Shown here: positions 1 to 7,970 of the stretch, piece after piece | Layout of the letters: the number at the start of each line of letters is the position of its first letter | How positions within the stretch are numbered: position 1 is the first letter of the stretch | Assembly (NCBI GenBank): GCA_006227875.1 | Contig: SBFI01000461.1 | Span: forward strand, 1 to 22,186 | Length of the DNA stretch: 22,186 nucleotides | Reading direction: 5' to 3' | Source: Acidobacteriota bacterium | GTDB taxonomy: Bacteria > Acidobacteriota > Thermoanaerobaculia > Multivoradales > JAHEKO01 | Notes under the pieces: model-generated | The model's database searches: none | Seen by the model: the letters and a program-made list of their open reading frames with translations, nothing else | What the model was told of the DNA's origin: nothing | Translations under genes and position numbers: made by a program

Positions 1-263
1 TGGCGAAGCCGGACAAGGTCGACGAGCTCCGTACGCTCCTGACCGGACTTCTCGAGCCGACTCGAGCCGAACCGGGCTGCATTAGCTACGAGCTGCTCCA
101 AAACAAGGAGAACGAGGCCGAATTTACGTTCGTCGAGGAGTGGGAAGTCGACTCGGCTTTCGATGCCCATCTCGCCGCCGATCATATTCAACAGGCTCTT
201 GGCGAATTCCCCAACCTTCTCGCCGCCGAGCTCGACTTGAGGCGATACAGGCTGGTGGGGTAA
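1..263 (+). CDS. Antibiotic biosynthesis monooxygenase (ABM)-type protein, 5' partial
   Basis: The gene is open from the left edge (first complete codon at base 3) to TAA at 261-263, giving 86 visible residues. The segment reads AKPDKVDELRTLL, then EPGCISYELLQ, then FTFVEEWEV, and ends with a Leu-rich helix before RRYRLVG. This order (helix, 'PGC..YE' strand, 'F...E.W' strand, 'H....H.Q' helix) is typical of ABM/YgiN-type ferredoxin-like dimers of about 95-100 residues, so only the first few residues are missing. Members are small cytoplasmic quinol or flavin-independent monooxygenases, or proteins of unknown substrate. The actual reaction cannot be told from sequence. The next gene starts 11 bases downstream on the same strand, so the two may be co-transcribed. 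Confidence 0.8.
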   Translation, partial: AKPDKVDELRTLLTGLLEPTRAEPGCISYELLQNKENEAEFTFVEEWEVDSAFDAHLAADHIQQALGEFPNLLAAELDLRRYRLVG

Positions 264-274
264 AAGTCGACACC

Positions 275-754
275 GTGACGATCGACGCACAGATTTCCCG
301 GCTCGACCAGAGTGTGGAAGGGCTGGCCGCCGCTGTGGCGTCTCTGGACGAGGAGTTGTTTCTCGAGAAACTCAATGGTTGGTCGAGCAGGGACATAGTG
401 GCTCACCTGATCGGCTGGAACCGTTTCATCATCGAAGGTTCCAAACAGATCACCCGTGGTGAGCTCCCCTCCTACGATGTCGACCCCGGTGAGAACTACA
501 GCAAAGTCAACGCCAAGCTGATCCGCGAATACCCGTCGACGGACCAGCGCGAGCTGCTCGAGGAGCTCCGGTCCTCGGCCCGGGAGCTGGGGCGATACCT
601 CGAGACACTGGAAGCCGACACCTGGCAACGGGATTTTGGTGTGAGACACCAGGGCTCGACCGTCACTATTCGTAACACCGTCGAGGAGCTGATCGACGAC
701 TACGGCCATCACCGGAAGCAAATCGAAGAGTGGTCAGGACATCACCAGCATTAA
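275..754 (+). CDS. DinB-superfamily (ClbS/DfsB-like) protein
   Basis: This 159-residue protein starts at GTG 275, shortly after the preceding stop at 263. A longer in-frame reading from 140 would overlap most of the ABM gene and its first 45 residues look out of frame, so I reject it. The N-terminal helix is followed by GWSSRDIVAHLIGWNRFI (His44), and the C-terminal helix carries DDYGHHRKQIEEW. These two histidine-bearing helices match the four-helix DinB/ClbS/DfsB fold, where His residues usually bind a divalent metal. Proteins of this superfamily act as thiol-dependent transferases, resistance hydrolases or damage-response proteins. The substrate here is unknown. The spacing suggests an operon with the upstream ABM-type gene. 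Confidence 0.78.
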   Translation: MTIDAQISRLDQSVEGLAAAVASLDEELFLEKLNGWSSRDIVAHLIGWNRFIIEGSKQITRGELPSYDVDPGENYSKVNAKLIREYPSTDQRELLEELRSSARELGRYLETLEADTWQRDFGVRHQGSTVTIRNTVEELIDDYGHHRKQIEEWSGHHQH

Positions 755-870
755 TGCTCACCTTGATCGCTGTGATGGGCATCGCACTTGGAGGCGCCGC
801 CTTGCCAAGCCTGCCGTGGGCGTAGTAGCGTCCGGAAACTCGGCGATTTGGCGAGCTGTTTGAATCTCTC

Positions 871-887
871 GGAAGGAGGAACAAATT
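871..887 (+). promoter_or_regulatory. Strong ribosome binding site in front of an ATT start codon
   Basis: AAGGAGGA at 873-880 is an almost perfect anti-Shine-Dalgarno match. With a 5-base spacer it points to ATT at 885-887. This site decides the start of the RRM gene because no ordinary start codon exists between the upstream stop (861) and the conserved domain. Confidence 0.7.
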
Positions 888-1253
888 ACTTCAAAACTGT
901 TCATTGGAAACCTCAGTTACGACACTACTCAAGACGAGCTGAAAGCGGTCTTTGCCGAAGCCGGCGAGATCCGCGAGGTCTTTCTGCCGCTGGATCGAAA
1001 CACCGGACGGCCAAGAGGCTTTGCCTTTATCGAGTTCGGGGACGAGGTGGCGGCGGCCGAAGCTATCCGCAAGTATGACGGCCACGAGCTAAAGGGGAGA
1101 AAACTCCGGGTCAGCGAAGCGGAGGAGCGGCGCCGGGCGCCGGCTCCGCCCTCGTTCGACGGAGGATCGCCGCAGTCCTCCTACAATTCCGGCAGGGTGG
1201 CCAAACCAAAGGGCAGCCGGAAGAACCTCCGCGGCAGAAAACGAAGTCTCTAG
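885..1253 (+). CDS. RRM-domain RNA-binding protein, probable ATT start
   Basis: A single RNA-recognition motif is present, with RNP2 LFIGNL (residues 5-10) and RNP1 RGFAFIEF (44-51), followed by a basic, Ser/Gly/Arg-rich tail ending in RGRKRSL. Total length is 122 residues, the usual size for bacterial RRM proteins, which bind single-stranded RNA and are often cold- or stress-induced. No ATG, GTG or TTG lies between the in-frame stop at 861-863 and the RRM. The codon ATT at 885 sits 5 bases after a strong AGGAGG (874-879) and gives the typical N-terminus (M)TSKLFIGNLSYDTT. I therefore place the start there. A later in-frame GTG at 1047 would discard most of the domain. The gene stands alone, about 130 bases after the DinB gene. 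Confidence 0.85.
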   Translation: MTSKLFIGNLSYDTTQDELKAVFAEAGEIREVFLPLDRNTGRPRGFAFIEFGDEVAAAEAIRKYDGHELKGRKLRVSEAEERRRAPAPPSFDGGSPQSSYNSGRVAKPKGSRKNLRGRKRSL

Positions 1254-1301
1254 AGAGTTCGATCTGCTCTTGGCTGCACCCGGACTACGGCCGAAGGGAT
1301 C

Positions 1302-1676
1302 ATGAAGCAAAGTCGCTCGGGGACGTTGACCGTGACCGGAACTATCCTGCTGCTCGCCGGCAGTCTGGCGGCCTGGGCCTCGCCGGTTGGCTTGGGTGTT
1401 TCGTTGAAAGTAAAGCCTTCGTCGGAGGCGGGGGGAGTCTACACGGTCACGGCGGTGATCACCGATCTCGAGAATGAAGAGGTCCTTTCGGCTCCCACGA
1501 TTCATTTGCCGAAGGGAGAGTGGGGAGAGGTTCAATCGGGGACGATGGGTGAGGAGGTTCTCCGATTCAGAGTTCTAGTCAGCGACGATGAGTCGGAAAC
1601 AACCTACGAGGTCGAGCGTACACGAGAGGACGAAGTCGTGGCCTCGCGGAAGGCCACGATCAGCCTCGAACGCTAG
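1302..1676 (+). CDS. Secreted hypothetical protein
   Basis: I do not recognise this 124-residue protein. The N-terminus has a basic start (MKQSRSG), a hydrophobic stretch (about residues 9-24) and an A-S-P boundary near residue 27, so it is probably a Sec-exported periplasmic protein. The mature part is rich in beta-prone Val/Thr/Glu segments: GVSLKVKPSSEAGGVYTVTA, then IHLPKGEWGEV, LRFRVLVSDD, and a closing strand ending KATISLER. That pattern resembles a small beta-sandwich. It lies 48 bases after the RRM gene and 24 bases before the methyltransferase. No catalytic motif or cysteine is visible. Confidence 0.7.
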   Translation: MKQSRSGTLTVTGTILLLAGSLAAWASPVGLGVSLKVKPSSEAGGVYTVTAVITDLENEEVLSAPTIHLPKGEWGEVQSGTMGEEVLRFRVLVSDDESETTYEVERTREDEVVASRKATISLER

Positions 1677-1700
1677 GCCTCGCTCGACAAAGCGACCCCG

Positions 1701-2333
1701 ATGGGCCTATACGAACGGTTCATTCTCCCCAAGCTGGTCGACCTGGCCTGCCGCACCAGCACAGTTGCCCGCCAGCGTCCAAAGATCATCCCCAAAGCCA
1801 CCGGTGCCGTGTTGGAGCTAGGCTTCGGCTCGGGGCTCAATCTACCCTTCTACGACACGTCGCGAGTGAGCCGCGTCTGGGCTCTCGAGCCCTCTCGCGA
1901 GATGTGGACGCGGGCCGAAGAGAGTGTGCGGGCCGCGCCGTTCGAGGTCGAGCATCTCGAGGCCTCGGCGGAGGAGGTGCCACTGGCCGATGACAGCGCC
2001 GACACGGTCGTTGCCACCTATACGCTGTGTACGATTCCCGACCTTGCCTTATCCCTGAGTGAGATCCGGCGGGTGCTCAAGCCGGGAGGAGCCCTCGTCT
2101 TCTGCGAACACGGGGCCGCACCCGATGAGGAGGTGCGTCGCTGGCAGGACCGGTTGAATCCGATTTGGTCGAGGCTGAGCGGCGGCTGCAACTTGAACCG
2201 TCCCATCCCTGCGCTTTTGGAGGAGGGTGGACTCGAGATCCAGGAGATGGACACGATGTATCTTCCCGGTTGGCGCCCGGTGAACTTCAATTACTGGGGG
2301 ACAGCTCTTTTCGCTCAAGGGGGTAAAGGATGA
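1701..2333 (+). CDS. Class I SAM-dependent methyltransferase
   Basis: The protein has 210 residues. Motif I is LELGFGSGLN (38-47), the acidic ribose-binding position is E63 in ALEPSREM, and a 'DDSADTVVATYTLC' strand and loop are followed by the post-motif RRVLKPGGALVFCEHG. These are the features of Methyltransf_11-type enzymes. The C-terminal GCNLNRPI and the final aromatic 'FNYWGTALF' strand resemble the METTL7/phospholipid-methyltransferase-like group, so a small molecule or lipid is a plausible acceptor, but the substrate is not established. The N-terminus LYERFILPKLVDLAC also fits that group. The stop codon overlaps the next start (ATGA at 2330-2333), implying translational coupling with the DinB-like gene. 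Confidence 0.88.
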   Translation: MGLYERFILPKLVDLACRTSTVARQRPKIIPKATGAVLELGFGSGLNLPFYDTSRVSRVWALEPSREMWTRAEESVRAAPFEVEHLEASAEEVPLADDSADTVVATYTLCTIPDLALSLSEIRRVLKPGGALVFCEHGAAPDEEVRRWQDRLNPIWSRLSGGCNLNRPIPALLEEGGLEIQEMDTMYLPGWRPVNFNYWGTALFAQGGKG

Positions 2334-2821
2334 TCGTCGAGAACTATCGCAAGGTAATCGTGCGGGACCTGCGGGCGCTCGCCGAGGAGCTAAAGGCCTA
2401 CGAGGATGAGGAGGCCATCTGGCTGGCGCCACCGGGGGTGCCGAACTCCCCCGGCACCTTGGCGCTTCATCTGGCCGGGAATCTGCGCTCTTTTATCGGT
2501 GCCCATCTGGGGGGCACCGGCTATGTGCGGGATCGAGAGCGGGAGTTCGCGGCCCACGATGTATCACGGGATGAGCTCCTCGGGGAGATCGAGGAGGCGA
2601 TCGCCGCCGTCGATAAGGGGCTGACGGCCATCTCCGACGAGGACCTCGAACAGGACTTTCCCGTCTCCTTCAAAGACCGGACCCTCAGCACCGGTCTATT
2701 TCTGACCCATCTGGTGGCGCACTTCGCCTATCACCTGGGCCAGGTCGACTACCACCGGCGTCTGGTCACCGGCCAGACCGACGGTGTCGGTGCGATTTCC
2801 ATCCCGGCGCTAATCGGCTAA
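2330..2821 (+). CDS. DinB-superfamily (DUF1572/DUF664-like) protein
   Basis: The protein has 163 residues. The first conserved helix is LALHLAGNLRSFIGAHLGG, with FVRDRE-type sequence (YVRDRERE) after it. The last helix is THLVAHFAYHLGQVDYHRR. The three His-bearing positions fit the DinB/YfiT-like metal-binding four-helix bundle. The 'HLAGNLRxFIGAHLGGTGYVRDR' block is characteristic of a branch often annotated DUF1572 or DUF664. Function within the superfamily varies (thiol transferases, damage-inducible proteins), so only the fold is claimed. The start ATG overlaps the methyltransferase stop, and the end overlaps the convergent amidase gene by 4 bases. It is the second DinB-fold gene within 2.5 kb. 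Confidence 0.82.
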   Translation: MIVENYRKVIVRDLRALAEELKAYEDEEAIWLAPPGVPNSPGTLALHLAGNLRSFIGAHLGGTGYVRDREREFAAHDVSRDELLGEIEEAIAAVDKGLTAISDEDLEQDFPVSFKDRTLSTGLFLTHLVAHFAYHLGQVDYHRRLVTGQTDGVGAISIPALIG

Positions 2822-4339
2822 CTGTTGAGCGGTGCTGCCTCCTCGAGTCCGGCATGGACTGGAGGTCGATTGTCGAACCAGGGCGCGGCGCGCTCCAGCT
2901 GACCGGCGAGCCGGAACAGGGTCGATTCATCCCCAAACGGCGCAATGAACTGGACACCGCAGGGGAGCCCCTCGGCGGACCAGTGGAGGGGAACCGACAT
3001 GGCCGGCTGGCCGGTGAGGTTGGCCAGTTGTGTGAACGGCATCCTGGAGAGTGACTCGTCGGCGATCTTTTCGGTGACACCTGTGGCCTTCAACAACCAG
3101 CCCAGCCCCAGGGCATTGAAGGTGTCGAAGAACAGCCGTTCGGCTCTGCCGAGCCGGAGCTCGCCGATCCTGGGCGGCAAGATGGCGATGGTCGGTGTCA
3201 TATAGAGATCGAAGCGCTGGTGAAACCGGCCCATGATGCGGGCAACGGGCAAAGTGATTCCATCGCTCCTTCGAGCGGGCAAACTCGCTGGCGCTGGTGG
3301 CCCGACCCAGGAGCCCCAGAGCCCAGGTGATCGTCTCTACATCCGTGCGCCGGGGCCGGCGGCCAAGCATCGACTCGAGATCGTCGATCTCGGCGCCGAT
3401 GTCGCCAAAGAGCATGGTCACGTAGCAGACCCCGAGCTCCCGACCGTCGTATTCGGGCCCGCTCTCCTCGACCCGATGACCGAGCTCTGAGAGGAGCTTC
3501 GCCGCGCCCTCGACCGCTGCGACACACTCGGGGTGAACCGGGTTGCCGAGGGGTGAGGCGGTCGAGAAGGCGATCCTGAGGGCACCGGGGTCGGTCGCTA
3601 CCTCCTCGAGAAACGGTCGCTCACGCGCGGGCGCGGCATAGGGGGCGCCGGGATCCGGCCCACAGGTGGCGTCGAGCAGAGCGGCGCTGTCGCGCACCGA
3701 GCGGGTGAGTACATGCTCCACTGCCGCTCCCAGCCAGCGCTCGGCAAAGGGCCCGGTGGGATTGCGCCCGCGTGAGGGCTTGAGCCCAAACAGACCACAG
3801 CAGGAGGAGGGGATGCGAATCGAGCCACCGCCATCACCACCGGAGGCCATCGGCACGATACCGGCCGCCACCGTCGAGGCAGAGCCACCGCTGGATCCCC
3901 CTGGGCTGCGCTCTGGATCCCAGGGTGAGCGGGTCGGCCCCCAAAGCTCGGGCTCGGTAACGCCCAGAATGCCCAGCTCCGAAGTATTGGTCTTGCCGAT
4001 GGTGATCAAGCCCGAAGCCTCGAGACGGTCGAAGTACTCACAGCCGGTCGCAGCTACATGGTTTGCGAGTCCTTTGCAGCCCTTGGTAAACGGGGCGCCG
4101 GCAATGGGTGAGAGCAGGTCCTTGAGCAGAAACGGGACACCCCGGAAGGGTCCATGGGGCAGGTGCCGGCGAGCCGCGTTCCGCGCCCGCTCGAACAGCG
4201 GAATGATCACCGCGTTGAGCCGAGGGTTCACCTGCTCGACCCGGCGGATCGCCTCATCCACCAAGTCGGCCGGGCTCACCTCCCCGCGGTCGACCAGCCC
4301 GGCCAGCCCGAGAGCATCGTAGTCGGCGAATTCCTTCAT
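2818..4339 (-). pseudogene. Amidase signature family enzyme, split by a one-base frameshift
   Basis: Reading from ATG at 4339, the first frame carries the full amidase-signature core: Lys73 in PFLLKDL, the Ser pair 149-150 in SPGGSSGGSAS and Ser173 in GGDGGGSIRIPSS, that is, the Lys-cisSer-Ser triad. The frame stays convincing to ERWNHFAR (near 3250), then turns into junk. The expected continuation (RIMGRFHQRFDLYMTPT, ending EEAAPLNS and TAG at 2818) is in another frame. The span of 1522 bases is 507 codons plus one, matching one extra base near 3238-3256. Family members hydrolyse amides (GatA, fatty-acid or aryl-acyl amidases); the substrate is unknown here. The start at 4339 has AGGGAAAG upstream; an extension to 4366 is less likely. 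It could be a recent pseudogene or a sequencing error. Confidence 0.85.
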
Positions 4340-4408
4340 CTGCTTTCCCTGGGCTGTATGCCCCAAGCGGCGGTACGGAAGACCCTAGGTTAGCGCGCCG
4401 AGCAGGCT

Positions 4409-4852
4409 ATGATCCGTGGGATGGAGAAAGACCAGGTCGAAGAACGGCGGCAAAAAATCATCGAGCTCACCCACAGCGCCCCTATCATCGCCAGCCTGGG
4501 GTCGCGGCTCTCCTACAACGAGACGGGCGAAGCGGTCTGGGACATGCCCTACCATCCCGGATTCGACCATGCCCTCGAGGGCGTACACGGCGGCGTCTTC
4601 GCCACGCTGCTGGACAACGCGGGCTGGTTCACGGTGGCCCCCCACTATGACACCTGGATTGCCACCGTCGAGTTTCAGGTGAGGCTGCTCGAACACGTGC
4701 AGAAGAGAGATCTGCAAGCCGTCGGCCATCTGATCAAGCTCGGCAAGAGACTGGCGACGACCAGAATGGAGGTGCTGACCGCGGATGACGGCAAGATCGT
4801 CGCCATGGGGTCCGGGACCTTCGCTCCCACCTCGGTGAAGATACCGTTCTGA
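4409..4852 (+). CDS. PaaI-type hotdog-fold thioesterase
   Basis: The protein has 147 residues. The hotdog signature is LEGVHGGVFATLLDNAGWF (HGG at 60-62, acidic Asp69 at the start of the long helix). Strands containing TVEFQVRLL and ATTRMEVLTADDGKIVAMGSGTF follow. These match PaaI/YbgC-like acyl-CoA thioesterases, which hydrolyse CoA esters in the cytoplasm, usually as tetramers. The acyl group cannot be predicted. The start at 4409 has only a weak GAGCAGG upstream; ATG 4421 (residue 5) is an equally possible start. The gene is divergent from the amidase (70-base gap) and convergent with the serine hydrolase, with 4 bases between stops. Confidence 0.85.
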   Translation: MIRGMEKDQVEERRQKIIELTHSAPIIASLGSRLSYNETGEAVWDMPYHPGFDHALEGVHGGVFATLLDNAGWFTVAPHYDTWIATVEFQVRLLEHVQKRDLQAVGHLIKLGKRLATTRMEVLTADDGKIVAMGSGTFAPTSVKIPF

Positions 4853-4856
4853 CCTG

Positions 4857-6593
4857 TCAGTCGAGCCTTTTGGCCACCAGGGAGTTGGAACCGGTACCGA
4901 TCCGGAGAGTCGGTACACCGTCTTCGTTTTTGTCGAAGACAAGGCGGGCCGAGCCCCCTCCGGCGAGGGAGAAAGACGCAAACTCGCTCGGTCCCACGGG
5001 GTAGAAGATCTGGGGCGGCGGACCGTCGCGGGGTCCCCAGCCCGCCAACGAGCCATTGCGCCAGGCCCAGGCCTGAAAGACCGAGCCGTTGGCGAAGTCG
5101 ATCCGCGCCCAGGTTCTGAAACCCCGGGAGTCGGGTAAGGTGCCGATAACCGTGGCACCCTTTGCCTCGCCGTGCTCCGCCTCCCAGTTTTCAAGCCGCT
5201 CGCCATAGATCTGCTGGAGCCTCTCCAGCGAGGGCTTCTCGCCCCAGGCTTTGAAAAGGGGGCGCAGATCGCCGTCGACGATGCCCTTGACGATCCTGCC
5301 CGTCTCCCGGCTCATGGACTCGAGCTCTTCGATAGGGGCGACGGCACCGCCATAGACCGCGGCCTGGACCCGCCAGGAGGGTGTTTCGAGCTCTACACCG
5401 GGGCCAGTCGGCCAGACGGATATCTCCTCTCCTGATTCCAGAACATAGGTTCCTGTCAGCTTCTCCATCTTGAACGCGGAGAGGGTATGGAGCTCGGGTG
5501 GGGCCGCCACCTCCCGCCCCGTCAGGACTCGCACGATATAGGCGGATACAGCCTCTCCGGCGCGCTCGTCGTTGACCATGAGAAAGAAGGTGAGGTCGCC
5601 GCGGTGGGGGAAGAAGTTGAGGTCTTCGAAGAGGTAGCCGTTGCCACCGTTGTGACCGATCATCGTCTCGCCGTTGGGTAGATGGAAAGTAACCCAACCG
5701 TAGCCGTAGAAGGAGGATTCGTCACCTTCCGAGACGTGACGGCCAAAGAGCTTGGCGGTCGAGTCGTCGGTCAGAATCTCCTGGGTCCTTAGAGATCGCA
5801 GCCAGCGGTGCATGTCGCGGGCCGTCGAGTGGATGCCGCCGTTTCCCACCAGGTGCCAGGAGAAACCCCGATCCAGGTCCTGCTTGTCCAGGAGAGTTCC
5901 CCACCGCTCGCCGTTTCGGTAGCCGACGGCCAGCCGATCGGGATCGAGCTCGGGGATCACATAGCCGGTCTCGGCCATGCCCAGGGGGTCGAAGAAGGTG
6001 GTGCGGAGAAACTGCTCGTAGTTCTGTCCCGAAACCTCCTCGATCACGGCGGCCAGAATCGAGTAGCCGACGTTGGAGTAGGAATACTCGCCACCGGGCT
6101 CGCTGGCGAGCTCGGCGGCCCAGGCCCTCTCGAGGAAGGTGTCGCGGTCGATCCAATCCTCGTCTTCACCTAGCGCGTCGGGCATGCCGGCCGTGTGGGT
6201 GAGGAGCTGGTGGAGGGTGATGTCGGCTTTGCCCCGAGGCACGTCGGTGAAGAACTTCGATAGTGGGTCCTCCACGTTGAGTATCCCCTTCTCTTCGAGC
6301 GCGAGTATCGCCGCGGCGGTGAACTGCTTGGTGATCGAGCCGATGGTGGAGATCGTATCGGGAGCGAATGGGATCTCGTTCTCGCGATCGGCCAGGCCGT
6401 AGCCCTGGTAGAGCATGATCTCCTCACCCCGGGCCACCAGGACCGTACCGTCGAAGAGATCGAGTGCCGCCATCCGGGTCAGATCCCGGTAGAGACGGAC
6501 GATCGAGGATGGCGGCTGGGCGCCGGCGACCGGGGCGAGTGCAAGGTGCAGCAACAAGAGGAATAGTGCGACTTTTCTTGGTTCGCTCAGCAT
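4857..6593 (-). CDS. Exported serine hydrolase, class C beta-lactamase/PBP4*-like
   Basis: The N-terminus (MLSEPRKVALFLLLLHLALA then PVAGAQ) is a clear signal peptide. The catalytic motifs of the serine beta-lactamase-like (Peptidase S12) family are present in order: S-I-T-K in IGSITKQFTAA (nucleophile Ser86, Lys89), Y-S-N in EYSYSNVGYS (Tyr172) and H-N-G in IGHNGGNGY (His314). Length is 578 residues, with about 200 extra C-terminal residues of beta-rich sequence after the catalytic domain, as in esterase/D-aminopeptidase-type members. The role could be peptidoglycan-peptide, ester or amide hydrolysis in the periplasm. I chose ATG 6593 because GAGGGG lies 7 bases upstream; an in-frame TTG at 6614 adds 7 residues and has a poorer site. 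True beta-lactamase activity is not implied. Confidence 0.9.
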   Translation of the reverse strand: MLSEPRKVALFLLLLHLALAPVAGAQPPSSIVRLYRDLTRMAALDLFDGTVLVARGEEIMLYQGYGLADRENEIPFAPDTISTIGSITKQFTAAAILALEEKGILNVEDPLSKFFTDVPRGKADITLHQLLTHTAGMPDALGEDEDWIDRDTFLERAWAAELASEPGGEYSYSNVGYSILAAVIEEVSGQNYEQFLRTTFFDPLGMAETGYVIPELDPDRLAVGYRNGERWGTLLDKQDLDRGFSWHLVGNGGIHSTARDMHRWLRSLRTQEILTDDSTAKLFGRHVSEGDESSFYGYGWVTFHLPNGETMIGHNGGNGYLFEDLNFFPHRGDLTFFLMVNDERAGEAVSAYIVRVLTGREVAAPPELHTLSAFKMEKLTGTYVLESGEEISVWPTGPGVELETPSWRVQAAVYGGAVAPIEELESMSRETGRIVKGIVDGDLRPLFKAWGEKPSLERLQQIYGERLENWEAEHGEAKGATVIGTLPDSRGFRTWARIDFANGSVFQAWAWRNGSLAGWGPRDGPPPQIFYPVGPSEFASFSLAGGGSARLVFDKNEDGVPTLRIGTGSNSLVAKRLD

Positions 6594-6716
6594 CGACAGT
6601 CCCCCTCGGTTCAATTCCCTAGGAGATGTAGACTAACGCAGCTTGTTCTCACACTCATACACACCGATCCCACCGCCGCTGCTGGGGGATGAGATAGACA
6701 CCGAAGGAGGTGCCGG

Positions 6717-7253
6717 ATGAGAAGACTCACGGGAGCCTTGGTCGTGACTGTCTTGCTGGTCGCTCTCGGCGGGCTCCATGCCCAGCACTCGCCCTACATG
6801 GGTTTGGAACAGCGCGAGATAACGGCGCTTTCGGCCGAACAGGTGGCCGGCTACCTGGCCGGCGACGGAATGGGATTTGCCCTACCGGCAGAGCTCAACC
6901 GCTACCCGGGGCCAAAGCACGTGCTCGAGCTTGCCACTGTGCTGGAGCTGGCGAGCGAACAACGCAGGCGCGCCGAAGAGATCTTCAAGGAGATGAAGGA
7001 GGAGGCCCAGAGGTTGGGTCGGGAGATCGTCGACCGAGAAAAGCAGCTCGACGGTCTGTTTGCCCAGGGAATCGTCTCGCGGGAGTCGCTCGAAGCGGTG
7101 GTGGGCGAGATCGCGGTGCTCCAGGGCGAGCTGCGCGTGGCCCACCTTCGGGCCCATCTCGAGATGGCGGCAACCCTGACCGACGATCAGATCGCGCGCT
7201 ACGAGGAACACCGCGGCTACCACGGTGCTACCGATCACCCACACGGTCCATGA
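6717..7253 (+). CDS. Spy/CpxP-like periplasmic protein (LTxxQ type)
   Basis: The protein has 178 residues with a signal peptide (MRRLTGALVVTVLLVALGG, cleavage near HAQ at 21-23). The mature protein is almost wholly helical. ELNRYPGPKHVLELATVLEL is followed by SEQRRRAEEIFKEMKEEAQR, and near the end comes LTDDQ (154-158) in LTDDQIARYEEHRGY. The PGPKHxLELA segment and the LTxxQ motif match the Spy/CpxP/heavy-metal-sensor (periplasmic adaptor) families, which act as ATP-independent chaperones or stress and metal adaptors. A good GGAGGTG precedes the ATG. The gene is divergent from the serine hydrolase with a 123-base gap that should hold both promoters. A two-component partner is not in the window. 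Confidence 0.8.
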   Translation: MRRLTGALVVTVLLVALGGLHAQHSPYMGLEQREITALSAEQVAGYLAGDGMGFALPAELNRYPGPKHVLELATVLELASEQRRRAEEIFKEMKEEAQRLGREIVDREKQLDGLFAQGIVSRESLEAVVGEIAVLQGELRVAHLRAHLEMAATLTDDQIARYEEHRGYHGATDHPHGP

Positions 7254-7333
7254 GCAACCTGAACCTCCGCAGCGATAGGTCCGTACTAGTATCTCCAAAC
7301 TGCTGATATCGCCCGTCGGATTGGAATACCTGA

Positions 7334-7969
7334 ATGCCGGAGCCGTCGACTCTCGTCCTGTTTGTAGCTGCCGCCCTGGTGCTGCTGGTGACACCGGGAC
7401 CGGCCGTTCTCTACGTCGTGGCACGGAGCATCGAGCAGGGCCCCAGGGCCGGCTTTGTCTCGTCGCTCGGGCTGAGCGTTGGCGGTTTTGTACACGTGCT
7501 CGCGGCCACCCTGGGACTGTCGGCGATCCTTGTCTCGTCGGCCACGGCCTTTGGCATCGTCAAGATGATCGGCGCCGGCTACCTTGTCTACCTCGGTCTT
7601 CGCACGCTGTTGAATCGGGACAACGCGGCGCCGAGCGTGTCGGACAGCCCCAGGGGGATGTGGCGGATCTTCCGCGACGGCGTCATCGTCAACCTCTTCA
7701 ATCCCAAGGCGGCGCTTTTCTTCTTCGCTTTTCTGCCCCAGTTTGTCGACCCCGCCAGAGGAAATGTCGCTCTCCAGTTCCTCGGCCTGGGGCTTCTGTT
7801 CGAGGCTCTGGGGTTGATGAGTGACAGTACCTATGCGCTGCTAGCCGGCACGGTGGGCGGCTGGTTGCGCACCAACGAGAAGGTCCGACGGGCTCAGCGG
7901 TATTTGACCGGCAGCGTCTACCTGGGGCTGGGTGTGGCAATGGCCCTGAGCGGCAGACCCGAGAAATAG
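7334..7969 (+). CDS. LysE/RhtB-family amino-acid exporter
   Basis: The protein has 211 residues and five to six hydrophobic segments, and is an inner-membrane protein. The TPGP motif is at 20-23 (VLLVTPGPAVLYVVARSIEQG). The signature NLFNPKAALFFFAFLPQF (120-137) is diagnostic for the LysE/RhtB (threonine/homoserine/lysine efflux) family. These transporters export amino acids or their analogues using the proton-motive force. The exact substrate is not predictable. The stop at 7967-7969 is directly followed by the TTG start of the peroxidase gene (7971), so the two are probably co-transcribed and coupled. Confidence 0.92.
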   Translation: MPEPSTLVLFVAAALVLLVTPGPAVLYVVARSIEQGPRAGFVSSLGLSVGGFVHVLAATLGLSAILVSSATAFGIVKMIGAGYLVYLGLRTLLNRDNAAPSVSDSPRGMWRIFRDGVIVNLFNPKAALFFFAFLPQFVDPARGNVALQFLGLGLLFEALGLMSDSTYALLAGTVGGWLRTNEKVRRAQRYLTGSVYLGLGVAMALSGRPEK

Positions 7970-7970
7970 G

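Noticed and set aside
140..274. N-terminal extension of the first DinB-like gene
   Set aside because: It overlaps the ABM-type gene in another frame and is Arg/Ser-rich; GTG 275 gives a normal family length.
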